Notes under the pieces: model-generated
What the model saw: only the letters and a program-made list of their open reading frames with translations
What the model was told of the DNA's origin: nothing
Databases searched by the model: none
Part shown: positions 26,860 through 40,000 of the stretch, one piece after another
Numbering within the stretch: the stretch's first letter is position 1
Layout of the letters: every line of letters starts with the position of its first letter
Made by a program: the position numbers and the translations under genes
Assembly (NCBI RefSeq): GCF_004027225.2
Contig: NC_044283.2
Coordinates: 15,518,992 to 15,582,991 of the forward strand
Source of the DNA: Strigops habroptila
Taxonomy: Eukaryota > Chordata > Aves > Psittaciformes > Psittacidae
Direction: 5' to 3'
DNA length: 64,000 bases

Positions 26860-27140
26860 CAGCGCGAGCGATATTGCATCTATAAATAAATTATCCCGAG
26901 GCGGGCAGTGGGATGGGGTTACACATGGCCATTGTGCGGGGAGGCTGCAAAGCCTGACCCGGGAGTGCAGCTGTTGTCTTTGTGCCGGGCACTCTGCCTC
27001 TGCCATTGTTCCCCCGTTACAACAGGCACGTCGGGGCGCGGGGAGGGCAGGCGGGGTGAGAGGGTGGCTGTGCATTGATAACGCCTGGCACTAGCACCCA
27101 GGGCAATGTGGGCTCCTCAGCTGCGGCGCTATCGGGGTGC
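26860..27140 (+). promoter_or_regulatory. Orphan CpG-rich patch with TATA box
   Basis: About 20 CpG dinucleotides occur in roughly 280 bp, including GCGCGAGCGAT, CGTCGGGGCGCGGGG and GCGGCGCTATCGGGG, far above the surrounding AT-rich desert. A clean TATAAATA lies at 26881-26888, so a + strand start would be expected near 26.91 kb. No protein-coding frame follows. It could be a lncRNA promoter, an enhancer, or an old retained CpG island. Confidence 0.45.
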
Positions 27141-27353
27141 GGGTCTTTTGAGTGTGTGTATGTGTCTGTCCCCCGCCACCTCCCCTCCCTGAATCAGCAG
27201 TTTCAGGAGATGTGAATGCGCTCACCTCCTGTGTGTGCCAGCTGGATCTCACCCAGACACACACACACACACGGGGTTGTGTCAGCAGATGGTGTAAAAG
27301 GGGACAAAAAGGACAGTATTTCCAAACTGAATATGTAATATCAAACAGGTGTG

Positions 27354-27362
27354 GAGGTAAGA
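27354..27362 (+). promoter_or_regulatory. Splice-donor-like site GAG|GTAAGA
   Basis: The sequence GAG followed by GTAAGA matches the vertebrate 5' splice consensus well. It lies about 440 bp downstream of the likely start site of the orphan CpG patch, a usual first-exon length. Chance matches to this motif are common, so it is supportive only in context. Confidence 0.25.
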
Positions 27363-30300
27363 AGATGGTAATGAATGAGGAACGCTGTGCTGCAGGGAGG
27401 GGTGGCCGTGCAGCTTGCAGCAGAGCAGTGGGGATGGAACTCATCGCTCTTACCATGCTCTACTCAACAGGAGGGGAAAATGGCCATGAGCTCTCTGCCA
27501 CGGGCATTTCCCCCAGTAACGCAGGGAGAGCACACCCCTGTGAGCTGGCAGATGTGTTGTCCCTGCTGCCCCTTCATCCCTTGCATCACTGCCTGGTTTC
27601 CAGTGGTGCCTCCTGAAGCCCTACACAAGACACTTGGCCTCTCAGTGCCCTAAAGGCCATGCTTAGTCCCCTCTCCAGCTGCAGTGGAGGGGGGGCAGGA
27701 GAACAGGACCCCAGCAGCGGTGGTGTTCCCAGCTCCTGCTACCTGCCCGCCTGGGGTATGGGGAGAAATACCCCAGGACAACACCACCCAAATCAATTGT
27801 ACTAATCTAGGAGCGTGCTGTCACCACAGACACATCAGGGACATTTGAGATGGGGTTATTGAGTGTCAGCACAAGCAGCATTCCTGTTGTGGGAGGCATT
27901 GTGGGGCCCATGCTTTGCTGTAGCAATGTAATTGATGCCCGTTTCCCCCTGTGGACCTGTTGGCGCCTAGGGTGGCTGTCATTCACACTGTGCTGAGTCT
28001 GCCCATCTGACCTTTAGGGCTGCATAGCACAGTGGTACCATGAGCCTGGCCACAGAGGAGGGATGCGCCTTTCCTGCACCCAAGCAGAAGCTGCCTGGCA
28101 CGCAAACCCAACTGGACTACTCATCCCCAAAAGGTGACAAAGCAGCCATGCTTTGCCCCAGCCATCGGGTCCATCATAGTCAAACTGCCTGTCTGTTTAT
28201 ACCCCGGTTCACAAAATAGTGAGGGGAAAAAGCTATACTGTGCTTGCCCTGACACAACAGCTCATAGTTAGTTTGCAGGTTTTCTCCTTCCTAAAACTCG
28301 AAGGAAATCCTCCCACTTCGCAGCAGACTGCTGTCTGGTCTTTCCGAGCTCTCCCTCAACTGCTACAGAAAGGTATTAATCTTAAATTTATTTTGACTTA
28401 ATTTTTATATCTCTGTCTGGTTTCTCCATTTATTTCCAATTAGTGTAGGTCTTGCTGTCAGACAGGGAGAGGATCACACGCCAGTCTCCCCTTAACGCTG
28501 CTAACAGATACCGGGAGCAAGGGATTTCTGGTGTGAAAGCCATGGGCACCCTCTGCAAGCAGGGGTGGAAATGAATATGTCCATTAGTGCGGGACCAGGG
28601 CGGACTCACTTGATGCTGCTTTGATGGCTTCAGTTGCTGTCAGACACTGTACGGCTACTTTGTAAGCTTGATTTCACATTGTTCTGTTATAGATACCTCA
28701 TTTGTATATTCCTAAATTGTTTCTCTGGCTTATCCCAAAGTTATAGGGTGTGTTTATGGTGTATGCTGTGTACCAATCCACCTTACAGATATTCATATAT
28801 GTGACTCGCAATCTGGTACACATCTGTTATATGGAAAAGATGGGATTCCTGCTCTCGTTGCTTTCAAATTATTCTTTCCAGAACTGTGTTCAGCCAAAAC
28901 TGAGTATTGCTTTTTTCCCATCCCCTGTGATCTGTCAGCTGCATTCGACACAATTAACCCTCTTGTTCAAACTGCAATCTTGCCCTCACTTACCTGGCTT
29001 GGTCATCTTCTTCCTCTCCCTAACTGGGTCAGTCACATCTTCCTGATTCCTCCTCCAGTTTTCCATGGAGGTGCCAGCAAGTCTCACCATGGCCCCATTC
29101 TCTTTCTCCAGACTCCCAATACCAGCCTCCACTACAGGCACCTATATCTTAATTGTGTTTCTCCCTCCAGGCTCTTGTTTAACAACTCTCTGTAATTCAG
29201 TAAAGTAACCAAATTTAAGTTACTGGAGAGCCTGCCTTAATCCCCTCTTCTTACAATGTGGCTACAAAAGATGTAAGAAACTAATATACAGAGGCTACCA
29301 CCCAACAAGCTGATAAATACTGTCTCAGTTTTAACTTGTATTCTCTCACACAACTCTCTTGTCTGACATGTGAAGGTCTCTGTTTGTACATCACAGCCGG
29401 GGCCTCTGTACCCCATTGTCTTAATTATGGACTCGATGTGCTGCAGATATATAAATCATGGAAATTTAATCAGGCTTATTGCATCCCTTATTTGCCAGCA
29501 CAGACTGAAATGCAAGCTGTGGTGAAATAAAGGCAATTCCAAATGAGAGGGTGCAGCAATGCTACATCATGCTCTACATTTATTTTCTGAAGATAAAGCA
29601 TTTTGGGGGGACCTCTTCTCACACACACGCAGATGCAATCCCCAACTCAGGCTAAGTCACTTATTTAAAAGTGATATTCAATATACAAGATGCAGGACTC
29701 GGATGACAAGCTGCTGGTGTGCTGTTTGCACAGAAGAGGGGAAGGGAAGAAAGCTTGTGAAATGGTCCTGGGGATGTTCACAGTGTCTTTCAAAACTACA
29801 GGACAAGAAAGTGGGGCAGGCTGGTGGACGGAGGAAGCAGGCTGGGTTTCTGTCCTGCCCCACTCCCCTTCCTTTCCAGGCTGCTGTGATCCCTGGTTCC
29901 TTACCAGTCCCACAATAGTGCCCTGCCTCACATTCCTTGCTCACCCACTCCTTGCTGGTGGCATGAAGAGGGGAGGAGTGAGTCTCCCTGGATTTAAACC
30001 AACCTCAGTAAAAGCCCAGCCATGAAACTGCAAGCTGCCATCCCCATAGCCAGCCCTGCCAGTTAGGGCACAGTAAATGCTACCACTGACCTAACCTTTT
30101 CAGCAGGCATGTGGGGCAACTTGTCGGGCCATTTCCATTTGCTTAATCAGATCCTGTAATAGGCATCAAATAGCAATGTCTCCTTACAGTGCTAACCTGA
30201 CTTATCCACAGGCTGTTTCCTAGTAGGAAATTGAGGCTGATAAAGTGAATCTGCTCAGGATGGGGCACAGCTATAGAAAAGCCAAATACATACCCAAATC

Positions 30301-32834
30301 GGTATTTGGGATGGAAAAAATCTCATCTTGATATGAGAATCTGGGTGAAGTGCCATAAGCTTTGTGGTTTGAAGGACACAGCACAATGAAGTTTTCCATC
30401 ACTGTGCATTGCCAGAGCCTGCATGATTAGCACCTATTGAAATCAATTAGTTTAATCACAGTAATATCCTCCAGGTCTGGATGGGTTTGTAAGACGAGCC
30501 CCAAAACCTTGTCTCAACTGGGAAAATTACCCTTTACTGACATTGGCTACACCCTAACAGATGCAGATGAATAAGTAAACACATTAAGCTGCTGAGGTAG
30601 ACTAGGACAAACAGCACTCGGCACTGCTTAGTAACCACTCTGTGTTACTCATCTGCCAATGTGTTGGCTGCTATTTAACTTGTTATGTCCTGATTGACAC
30701 TTGGAGCTAAACAGCATTCAGCCTTTGTTCCTTTTGCAAGCAAGGTATGAAGTCTGAGTATCTGTGGTTTTCAAAACAGCATTTAAAAACAAAGATGAAA
30801 GAGTTATTATAATACACCAGAGTATAAGATCAATGCTGGAAAATTATTTTAACTTCAAAATGCTCCTATGAGCATTGCTGTATGGGATGGAATATAACAC
30901 AGATTATAGTCAGTATTAATAAGTAAAGATGAAAGCAGATATTGCGCAAAAAATTTGGGGGATAAAAAAAAAGCAGAATTAAGTACTAAGTCAGACCAGC
31001 AGAACTGTCAAATGTGTTAGACTATATTCACAGGCACTCGTGTGACATGCAGACACAAAACATAAACATTTGTTTAGTTTGAGTAATATTGCTTTTTAGA
31101 GTAAAAGGCTGGGTTTTTTAGGAGGACGGCTTTTATCCACATGCTGGAATTTAAATGTCTTATATCCTGCAAGGCCTGTTTGAAGTAGTTCCAGAAGAAC
31201 TGCTTTTCATTAGCAAGTGCTGACTCAACGATTTGTAGAAATGCACTGAGTTTAAGAAAAAATTTAAAGAAAATTATTTGGGGTTACTTCTAAAAGGTTA
31301 AATAATTTCATTTGGACTTTATCGCTTCAATTGATGTATACTAGGAAATTCAGTGTTTCAGATATGTTATCACTTGAAAATCAAAATAATACAGGCAATA
31401 CAATCTGGATTCATTTCAGTGAAGTATTTGCTAACAGTTCTTTTGATGACTTCCAAGTAAAGCAGTTCCCAAATGTAATTTCTCAGTAAATTTTGAAATT
31501 CCAATGGTTTGTTTAAATTTGAGAAAAAGCAAAAAGTAAGTGTTGCCATTTCTTAAAGAACATGAATATCGAACTTCAGCAAATGCTGATCTAATTGTGT
31601 CCAGCAGCCCAGCGGTTTACTTCAAGTGAACAACTGCTTGTGTATTCACATGTGATGTATGTTTGGACATATGTGCTATAAGTTCGGACATGAAGTCTAG
31701 AAGACTGCCAGGGCAGGACACCAGAAGCTTTTCAAGCTGCTCTAATAAAGTCCAGAATATGGTTATTGTTTTTCTGCTAGATAACCGAGTCTACATTTAC
31801 ACTTTTCCCCACTCATGTCAGGTGGGTAAAAGGAGCTAAAAGCTCCCTAAAAAGACACTCTGGTTGCACCTACACGACAAATAGTAGGCTTGGGCACATC
31901 CACTGGCCTTGAGGCTCTGCAGTATGGCCACGTCGATGCTCTTGGCTTTTCTCATCCACCAAAAGAGAATGGTGTGAGAAACAAGCATTCATCTATATCA
32001 GCTTTCTCAGATGGCAAGTAAAATACATCATTTGTTTACGTTTCATATCAAACCACAGTGGTATAGACATTACTCTTTATGTACTTTTTCAAAGCCCATG
32101 ATTATCAAGTTAAGAGCACAGGGTTAAAATCTTGTCCATTCACCACAGGCTACAAAAAACTTTGAAGCCAGCAGTTATCTATTTCAGAGAGGTTTACTCA
32201 CATCATTTTCTTGCCCATGCCCCCAGTTTGTTTTCTGTTCAGCCAGCCTGCAGCAACAGCCCCTAAAAGCACAGATTCTTCCTTTCATCCCTTGTTCATC
32301 CTCAGTTCTTTACATTTAGTTCATATCAAGCTTCCACATCTTAATGGATAAGAATATCTGACAGTCATAAACTCTTCAAACTCAAGAAGCATCATCTGCT
32401 CTTAGTAAAACTCAGTAAAACAGCCTACGTCCTCCACTGACAAATTCTTCCAGTGCTGCTATGTATCGTAGGAAAGGTCATATTCAGACCAAAGTTCTAC
32501 CTGGCCCACGAGCCTGTCTCCAACAGTAATCAACAGCAGATGTCTAAGAAGAGTCTGAAAGCACACAGTGATGGTTTTCCCAGAAGATGTGTTTGGGATC
32601 TCCTGTGGAAACACTAAAGTCTTTGTACTTTTCCACAGTGGGGTCTTCTTCCATGGATTTTTGGTGGTGTTTTTTCGCCTGTGCTAACTCTCAGCATTCA
32701 TAACACACACCAGGAAGTACCACACCTAAATACACTGCTTAAGGAAAAACATAAGGTATTTTTGAACTGCTTATGTGCTGGGATCATAGATACCTAGGTC
32801 TTGTTGGAAAGAGGTAAGGAACAATCAGTCTTTC
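27363..32834. other. Gene-free stretch
   Basis: The left part, up to about 28.1 kb, is moderately GC-rich; the rest is AT-rich. Open frames are short and unremarkable. No mobile element was recognised. Confidence 0.55.
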
Positions 32835-33240
32835 TATTCTTCTTCCTCAAAACAGAAGAGTCTTAGAAGTCACTCTTTGTGCGAAGGCATTTCCATACTT
32901 TTCTTATTTCCTTTCTCTGCACTTTCTCCAGTTCTCCACTACCCTTTCTAAGAAGAGGCAACACAAAGTCTGTGGAGATTTATGCAGTCTCTTTTGTTCT
33001 CTATTTCTTTTCTAATAATTCCTAACATTCAATTTACATTTTTATTGCCACTTAGCATTAAACTGATGCTTTCATAAGAATTATTTATTATAATTCTAAG
33101 ATCTCATTCGTAAGTGGTAACATTCAATTCAGATCCCATCACTCGACATGGGGAGTTAAGATTGCTTTTTTCCAGGGTATCACTTAGATTTATCTACATT
33201 GAACTGATGATACCCAAATTTGCAATACAGTCAACCTTCA
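32835..33240 (-). mobile_element. Ancient CR1/L3-like LINE fragment
   Basis: On the + strand the segment runs through CTCTGCACTTTCTCCAGTTC, TTCTAATAATTCCTAACATTC, ACTGATGCTTTCATAAGAATT, CTAAGATCTCATTCGTAAGTG and TTTATCTACATTGAACTGATG. These are, in the same order, the landmarks of the reverse complement of an old CR1/L3-like element found across birds, turtles and crocodilians. It covers the C-terminal reverse transcriptase region. It ends about 570 bp before the orphan exon candidate. Confidence 0.7.
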
Positions 33241-33815
33241 AGTTCTGCAATAAAATTAATATATTAAAAAAAATCTAAATTGTGTTTTATTAAGAAATAC
33301 TCATTTGAATCTATTTCAGTGAAGAATCTCCCACCAATGACACCATGATAGCGTAGCATCAAGAGACCATCAAGAGCATCATTTGGTACCACTTTCTTTT
33401 GAGCAATATCACTATCTCTCTTACTATTTTAATGAGTCATCATATCTTAGAGTCACAATTCCTAGAGACAAAGGAATAGAAGAAAACCTCACCTTTCATT
33501 AACAAAAAATTAAGTACATTTTGAGCTACCATGGCAGTAAAAAGCTTAAAAATGTGATACAATTGCATGGTCAATAAGAACAGTAAACAGATTAAAAGGA
33601 CTTAACATTTTTTTCATTTTTACATCCATTTTAAGCCTATTTCATGCTTTCTGAAGCATAGTTTTTAACTGGATAGCAGAATTATGATAGCAAACATGGG
33701 ACACATACATACTTACAGTCTATCAGATTTATTTAGAATGACAATGTGTGATATATTACTGAAATAGTCTAGAGTTAATAGAGTTTCTCTTTTATTTTTT
33801 ACTTTTTCTTTTAAG

Positions 33816-34057
33816 GAATCTGGAAATGCTGTCAAATGATTCATATCATCAAGACTATACTAGTTCTTGAGAATTATTATCTTGGTGAGAAAACATTTAA
33901 TATGCTCAGGAAAACACCAAACAGACCACAACGACTTAATAACAAGTGGTATGGTGGTGAAGATTCTGATGTTGGAGACTCCTATTTAAGACCGGATGGT
34001 GATCTTATCTCATTACCCAAAGGAGTGTTCTGCCCCACAGGCTCTCGACCAGTCTAG
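33816..34057 (+). pseudogene. Orphan coding-like terminal exon with one frame break (unknown protein)
   Basis: A long pyrimidine tract (TTTTATTTTTTACTTTTTC...TTTTAAG) ends in AG at 33815. The frame from 33817 reads NLEMLSNDSYHQDYTSS and hits TGA at 33868. One base later the adjacent frame continues with ENYYLGEKTFNMLRKT, then PQRLNNKWYGGEDSDVGDSY, then LRPDGDLISLPKGVFCPTG, and stops at TAG (34055-34057). The two halves join naturally if one T near 33868 is extra. The peptide has balanced composition and looks like the end of a soluble or cytoplasmic tail, but I do not recognise it. It could be a decayed exon of a lost gene, a real exon with an assembly error, or chance. It does not match the LINE just to the left. 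Possible poly(A) signals AATAAA lie about 500 bp downstream. Confidence 0.3.
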
Positions 34058-37000
34058 GAAGTGCGGCTTACAATCCCTTTTCATGGAGCTGTTCTGCCAT
34101 CAGATACTGAGATCCTGATCTGAAGCACTCTGAGTTAGAAAAACAAAGTGTGAAAAATACAAGCATTAGGGGAAAAAAACACTCACTTTATATAAAAAGT
34201 TTATGGAAGATATCTACAGATATGGATAATACTTTGCCTCTGTGACTCTTTTGTTTTCTTTTGTGGTTTTTAATATAGTCAGATGTGTTAGCAAATGTAT
34301 ACAGATCAGGAATGTAAATACTATGGTTTATAGATGCTGTTAGAAATTATTTACTATCCAAAACATGCATAGTTTTAAAAGTTTGAGGGCAAGTTCTACT
34401 CTCATCTAAGTATGTATAACTAGCTAAAAAAGAAGTCCCAAAAGAATTAGTGGCTGTTTTAGAAAACTCTTAATTTTCTAAGCTAAATTCTTTGGAAGTA
34501 CCAATTATATTAAAGTGCATTAAAAAAAAAAAATAATACTTTAAAGTCATCTTGAAAATAAATAGCTCTTCTACATCCTCATAAGTGGTAAGCATTATAA
34601 GATAATATATACACACACATCCAGTGTTCAGAAAATCTGTGAAATTTCCATATTTTGCCTGGCATGATCTACTCTACTTTTAAATCATGACAAAGGAAAG
34701 ATTTTTCAGGTGGTCATTACATTACATGCCATACAACAAATGTAAATAATATTACTTCCATCCAACGTTCACATATTACATCATAAGGATTGAATAGGAT
34801 CTTATCCAGTACAAACTAAAGTGTTCATATTTCAGGTCTTTTCTTTCTAGTAAAAGGCAGATTACCTCTTACCACACCATACTCCTTATTTTCCTTTTAT
34901 AAAAGCAACCCTTCTTTAATCTCTCTCTGTCAGTGTAATTATGAAATGTGAATTGTCACCTTTCTAGTACATTTTCTAGTCCCTGCTCCGATAGCTTTAT
35001 GATTTGCACTTTTAATAGTGCACCACTGGAGAGAGGTTGGCACAAAGATCAGAAAACTTCAGCAAAGCATTCGCTCCTTGCTCTGGGACCCAGGACATAA
35101 CTGAGCTTGATAACCAGACAAATTAGTGAAGGCAAACATCTCCCATCTTTTCACACAGTGGGATCTGCCTGCTGGACACCTGTCTGTCACCTGAAGGAGG
35201 AGACACATGGCTTGCTGCATTGGGTAAGGAATAAGGACAACACTCCTGCCCACATCGTCAGGCTAAAACCTTATTTTGGTGAGACTCTTTGCAGGGCAAC
35301 AATCTATGACTGCCCCACCCCAAGAGTCCTGTCCTCTTCTGTTCAATGGAGGAGATATGTTAAACAATTTCTGCAGCTGCCTTGTTTGCCAGCAATGTCT
35401 TTAGCAAGTCAACCTGAAACTTGCTGCTGTAGTGTTTTCATTAACTGCTTTGTTGCTGGGAGTTTATGTAGATTGGTTTACTGGGTAAATGTGAGAAACT
35501 TCTTGACTTCAATTTGCCCCAGCTACTTTATCTGTTCTTCTCAGGTGGCTCCTGGTCCACCCAGCTAACCGCTGCTCCTGTGGTGGGCTCACTATCAAAA
35601 CACTATCACCACCCAGCCGCATATAACATGTATTATTTATACAGCTCTTCTCTGATCAGTCGGTGCCTCCTGTTCTCCTGTATCACTCTGGCCATCCTCC
35701 AAATTATAATACCATCACTAGAGTATATATAAACTCATACAAAGTCCTCAGCCACTTCCTCTCAGGTTGAGAGGATGTTTTGAGATCAATTGAGGTTGTT
35801 TTGAGATTTCCAGTGTTGGGCAGATGATTATTGAAACTGAAATGGTGCCATAGATTTTAGGTTTTGCACTTTCCGAACTTTCCAAAAGCTGCCAAGTACA
35901 CTAAGTACCAAAACCTAAGAAACTGAGGAAGCTTGGATGTGTCAAACCTCGAATACTCATTTCCACTTCAGATTTTGACAGAAGTGTCACTCGTTCTGTA
36001 TTGTGCCTGAATCACTTCAGTGTGTATACATTACAGATAGCCAGCAGGTAAAATAAAACCCTAACTTTATTTATAAGCACCTTGTAATGAAGGCGCAAAA
36101 GCATCACTAGCAAGAAAGCTGGGGTGATAACACCTCAGCTGTAGGATAATAATCCTAAAGTTCTGTAGATGTAAAAAGGATTCTGGCTGTAACATCATCA
36201 GTAAGTGGCAGTAAGCATGAAAGCAATACTAGCTGGTGAGATGGGTGGTAAGGGTCACAATGATACTACCATTGCCTATTCATCTGATTTCAAGACTCCT
36301 AAGGACTGTCACAGTGGCACATGCCAAGTAGCAGAAAGAAAAGGATCTGCTGAAAGTGAATAACCAGCTCCTACAAAATAAAAGTATGTTCATCTTCAGA
36401 TTTTAGACAGTCTTCACAGAGCCACGTAGCTCCAGAACCTAAGTGACACCTGTGATACTCTGTTCAAAAAGCAACCTAGAACACTCTTCCCTTCCTTCAG
36501 AAGACACTGACCTTACTCGTGGAGGTAAACTTCACATTGCCGTGAAGTGAGAAGCTTACTGGATCACGTGTTAGCTTAGAGTGATTTGCCATACAGCTGC
36601 TGGAATTTTTCATGAGTGAATTCCTTGAGTGGCTGTAGGAAGGTTCTATGCAAGAATGGAAACAACTTGTAAAGTATTTTGACTGGTATTCCTGATTTGT
36701 GAGTGTGTGTCATGTTCTGCATGACACTATACAGAATAGGCAGAAAAGTACAGTACTTTTTTCTATTATTCATAAGCAAACAGAAAGTCTATGGTGGAGA
36801 GATTTGCCAGCTCAGCCCATACTCCAGAAGCACTTCTGCATTACCCAGAACTAGGAAGCTCTTGCACAGAAACATCCATTGGCAAGGCTCTCTCCTGACT
36901 CCAGCGGTGCCCGAGACTTCCTGCCAGGCCAACACACAATGACTGATCACAGTTATTCATGTCAGTGCTCTCCTGGGACAAACCCTGGGCATGAGACCTT

Positions 37001-40000
37001 GCAACCCTTCCATGAAGCCAGGGCACAGCAGATTGCTTCCTCTGCAAGGAAAGCTATCACAAGCACAACACACTGGTTTGGGTATTTCTACTGCAGAAGG
37101 ATGAATGCTCCAAGTCTCACTCTGTAAGGCATTTGTGGCTTGGGACCAAGCCAGAGAAAGGACCATGGTCAACAGTCACACAAGGAAGTCTACGCAGTAA
37201 AACTAAAACTCACTGTGGGGAGAACAGTTTTAGGGCTTTCCTGAAGACCAGTTCTGAAGGTCTAATAAATATTAGAAAAGTCCTTGACCTGTTTCATCCC
37301 AAAAGCAATGCATATATCTTAATTTACATATACATTTGCATATCACAACATACAGAATATTGGAAAAAAATCATCAAAATAAGTCCATGTTATTCTAATA
37401 TGCACATTTCTGTCTCTGTAGAGTGGATAAAAAAAGACAGATGAGTAGTCATGCTTGCTTATTATCCTCATGATAAGGTTTTCAGATACTGTGGTGGTAA
37501 ACCCATTTTGAATAGCAAGCGCTTGCTTGATTCCATTATTCTACAATTTCTATGGGAGATTTCTTGTCACCTTGGAAATGATACACTTGGTTCTAGAAAG
37601 AAAAATCAGCTTTACTCAGAGGTCTAAGTAATTCAGAAATATGGCATGCAGCATCTAAAACAAAAGTCTAAGACCAACACACTCAGAAGTAGATTTTATG
37701 ACTGTTAAATATACATGTTGCAAAGATTAGATTTACTGTTTTGTTCATATTGTGTTATTCATTTATAACATTTAGGCACTGAGCAACATAAACTTATTTT
37801 ATGGTTCTTTCACCCTTTCTCAAAAGGATTCCAGGCTCTTACATAGGCAAATTCAACACAAGGTTTTCTGGGACATAGGCATTGCACATACAAAGGTATT
37901 ATTGTTGATGGATAACACTCTTTTAAGGTCTTTTCATGATCCATTAATTTATGAATGACATGGCAGAGTAGGGATTGTGAAGGGCTTAATTTCAGTTATA
38001 TGTTGATCTTTTTCTCTTGAAGAAGCTCTTATCCAAAAAATAAGTGGGACTAAAAATAACATGTTCTCTTAGATTGACTCTGGCAGGTCTGATTGATAGA
38101 CTTTAACTGTTTTATTCTTTACTTATGAAAAGGTGGGCAGTTTGGCCCATCCCTATCTATAAATAAGAATATGCACAGAAGAAAAGCAAAATAGCAAAGA
38201 ATAAGTCTTACACTTGCCTCATTCACAGCCCAGATACAAAAAGCAATGAAGTTGCTGTGGAATAGAACTTACAGTAGGGAATGAATTATGCAAATACACA
38301 CAACCTAAAGACTAAGATCAAAAACAACTCTGTAAAACTTTTCAACAATGTACTGGCAAACTGGCTTCGTGGCAGCCAGATTTCCAGCAAAGCATCCTAC
38401 CTCCACTTTGTCAGTCCTAATCCAACTCAGTTAAACCAGAAGTAAGTTATTACTGACAGGTTATTTAGAGGTCAGTGAGAAATTAGTCTCAAGGTCCATC
38501 TTGTTTGAAGAGAGTATTGGTACTTTTGCTCATGGCTGAAAGAAGAGACCAAACAGTGATGAGCATAATTATGGAAGTATTCTTTCCCCCTAAATGCTGC
38601 TCCCCCCAAGGACTAAAGCATAGGGAAATTTCCACTGCCAGCATAAGTCAGCTTTATAGCTAATACCTCAACATTTAGAGCTGTTATTTATTTCTCTCCT
38701 CTCTTACTTAGAGCAAGAATAAAACCCAATAGCCCTCAGAACTGCAGGAGAATCTGCTAGTAAGCTGAAGAAATGATAAAATTCTGACCTCAGGAGTCAA
38801 CATTGCTGCTAAACAGAATCTGGCCATGTGCTTGCAGTACAATATTTCAAGAAAACCAGATTAGCTGCAATTAAGAGATCTGTTTATTGCTGACAGGGTG
38901 TGGCAATATGTAAGGAACTCACAGTATCCTGAGAAGTTTCTTAACTTCCTTCTCATTGTATTCAATGGTTTCTATTTCACAATGATAATATTTACATTGA
39001 AATTTCTCTTGCAAATTATACTGGTCTTCAGTATCAGCTAAGATGAAGGTAACATAAACTTTAATATGACCACAATCTTTCTTAATTCTGGAAGAGCAGA
39101 ACCCTCTCTTTCTTCCACATGTAACCCCAGAGGCATTACCTGGCAATGTGTGGTCAGATCTTGGTTTCTTGAAGTTCCCCCAACATTTTCAGGCATTAGG
39201 ATTGATGGTTATGTTCTTGCCATAAGCATAATTGTCATCAAGAGATGAGATATCCATTTAACATTTATGTAGTAATTCTTTTATCTCTTTTAATAAAACT
39301 TATGAAACAAAGAGCAAGGTTTTGTTCAGAAACCCAAACATAACTGTCTGTTCCATAGTGTTGTGGTTTGGCTCTCCAAAGGGGCTTCTTTACACATCAG
39401 TAAATCTGTCTGAGAAAAACAGAAAGAAGATTCATTATGAAGGTAAAATTGTCTGAAGTCCAAAAAATCATGTAATTTTCTTGAAGCAAGCACACACATG
39501 AAATTCAAGGGCTGTACGGGAAAAAGCTGCCTAAGCACACCTGAAAACATTTCAAACAGAAATTGTGGATTCTAAGCTACCTCTGAAAATACCCAGTCAT
39601 CAGTATACAAGCAAGTCAAATGCAGTCACTAAAGGTCTTATTTTACTGGCATATAGGACATACTCATTTCTTATATACATGTTTTCAGTCCCTAATCACC
39701 CATTTAAAACTGATCTAGTTAAAATGTTTCAAAAATCTAATTTGGAGATCAGTTACACTAGTACTACTACTACTACTTAATAATTTCTTGGTCTTCAGCT
39801 GTGCATAGTAACACTGTGTGCATCCTTAGACTACAAGAAAGCATGAGGGTAAAAAATAATCTTTTAAAACTCTGTAAATGGAGATGTTTGATGTTATGAT
39901 TTCTGCCTTGTATTGGTGATGGGCTACAGGATTGCACAGATTCATCTCCACTGACATGCGGTAACCCATTAAGCCACTGCAACTCAATTTCATGTCTGAC

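Noticed and set aside
27152..27616. 154-codon plus-strand frame
   Set aside because: It covers GT/CA simple repeats and GC-rich sequence; no domain, and it crosses the donor-like site.
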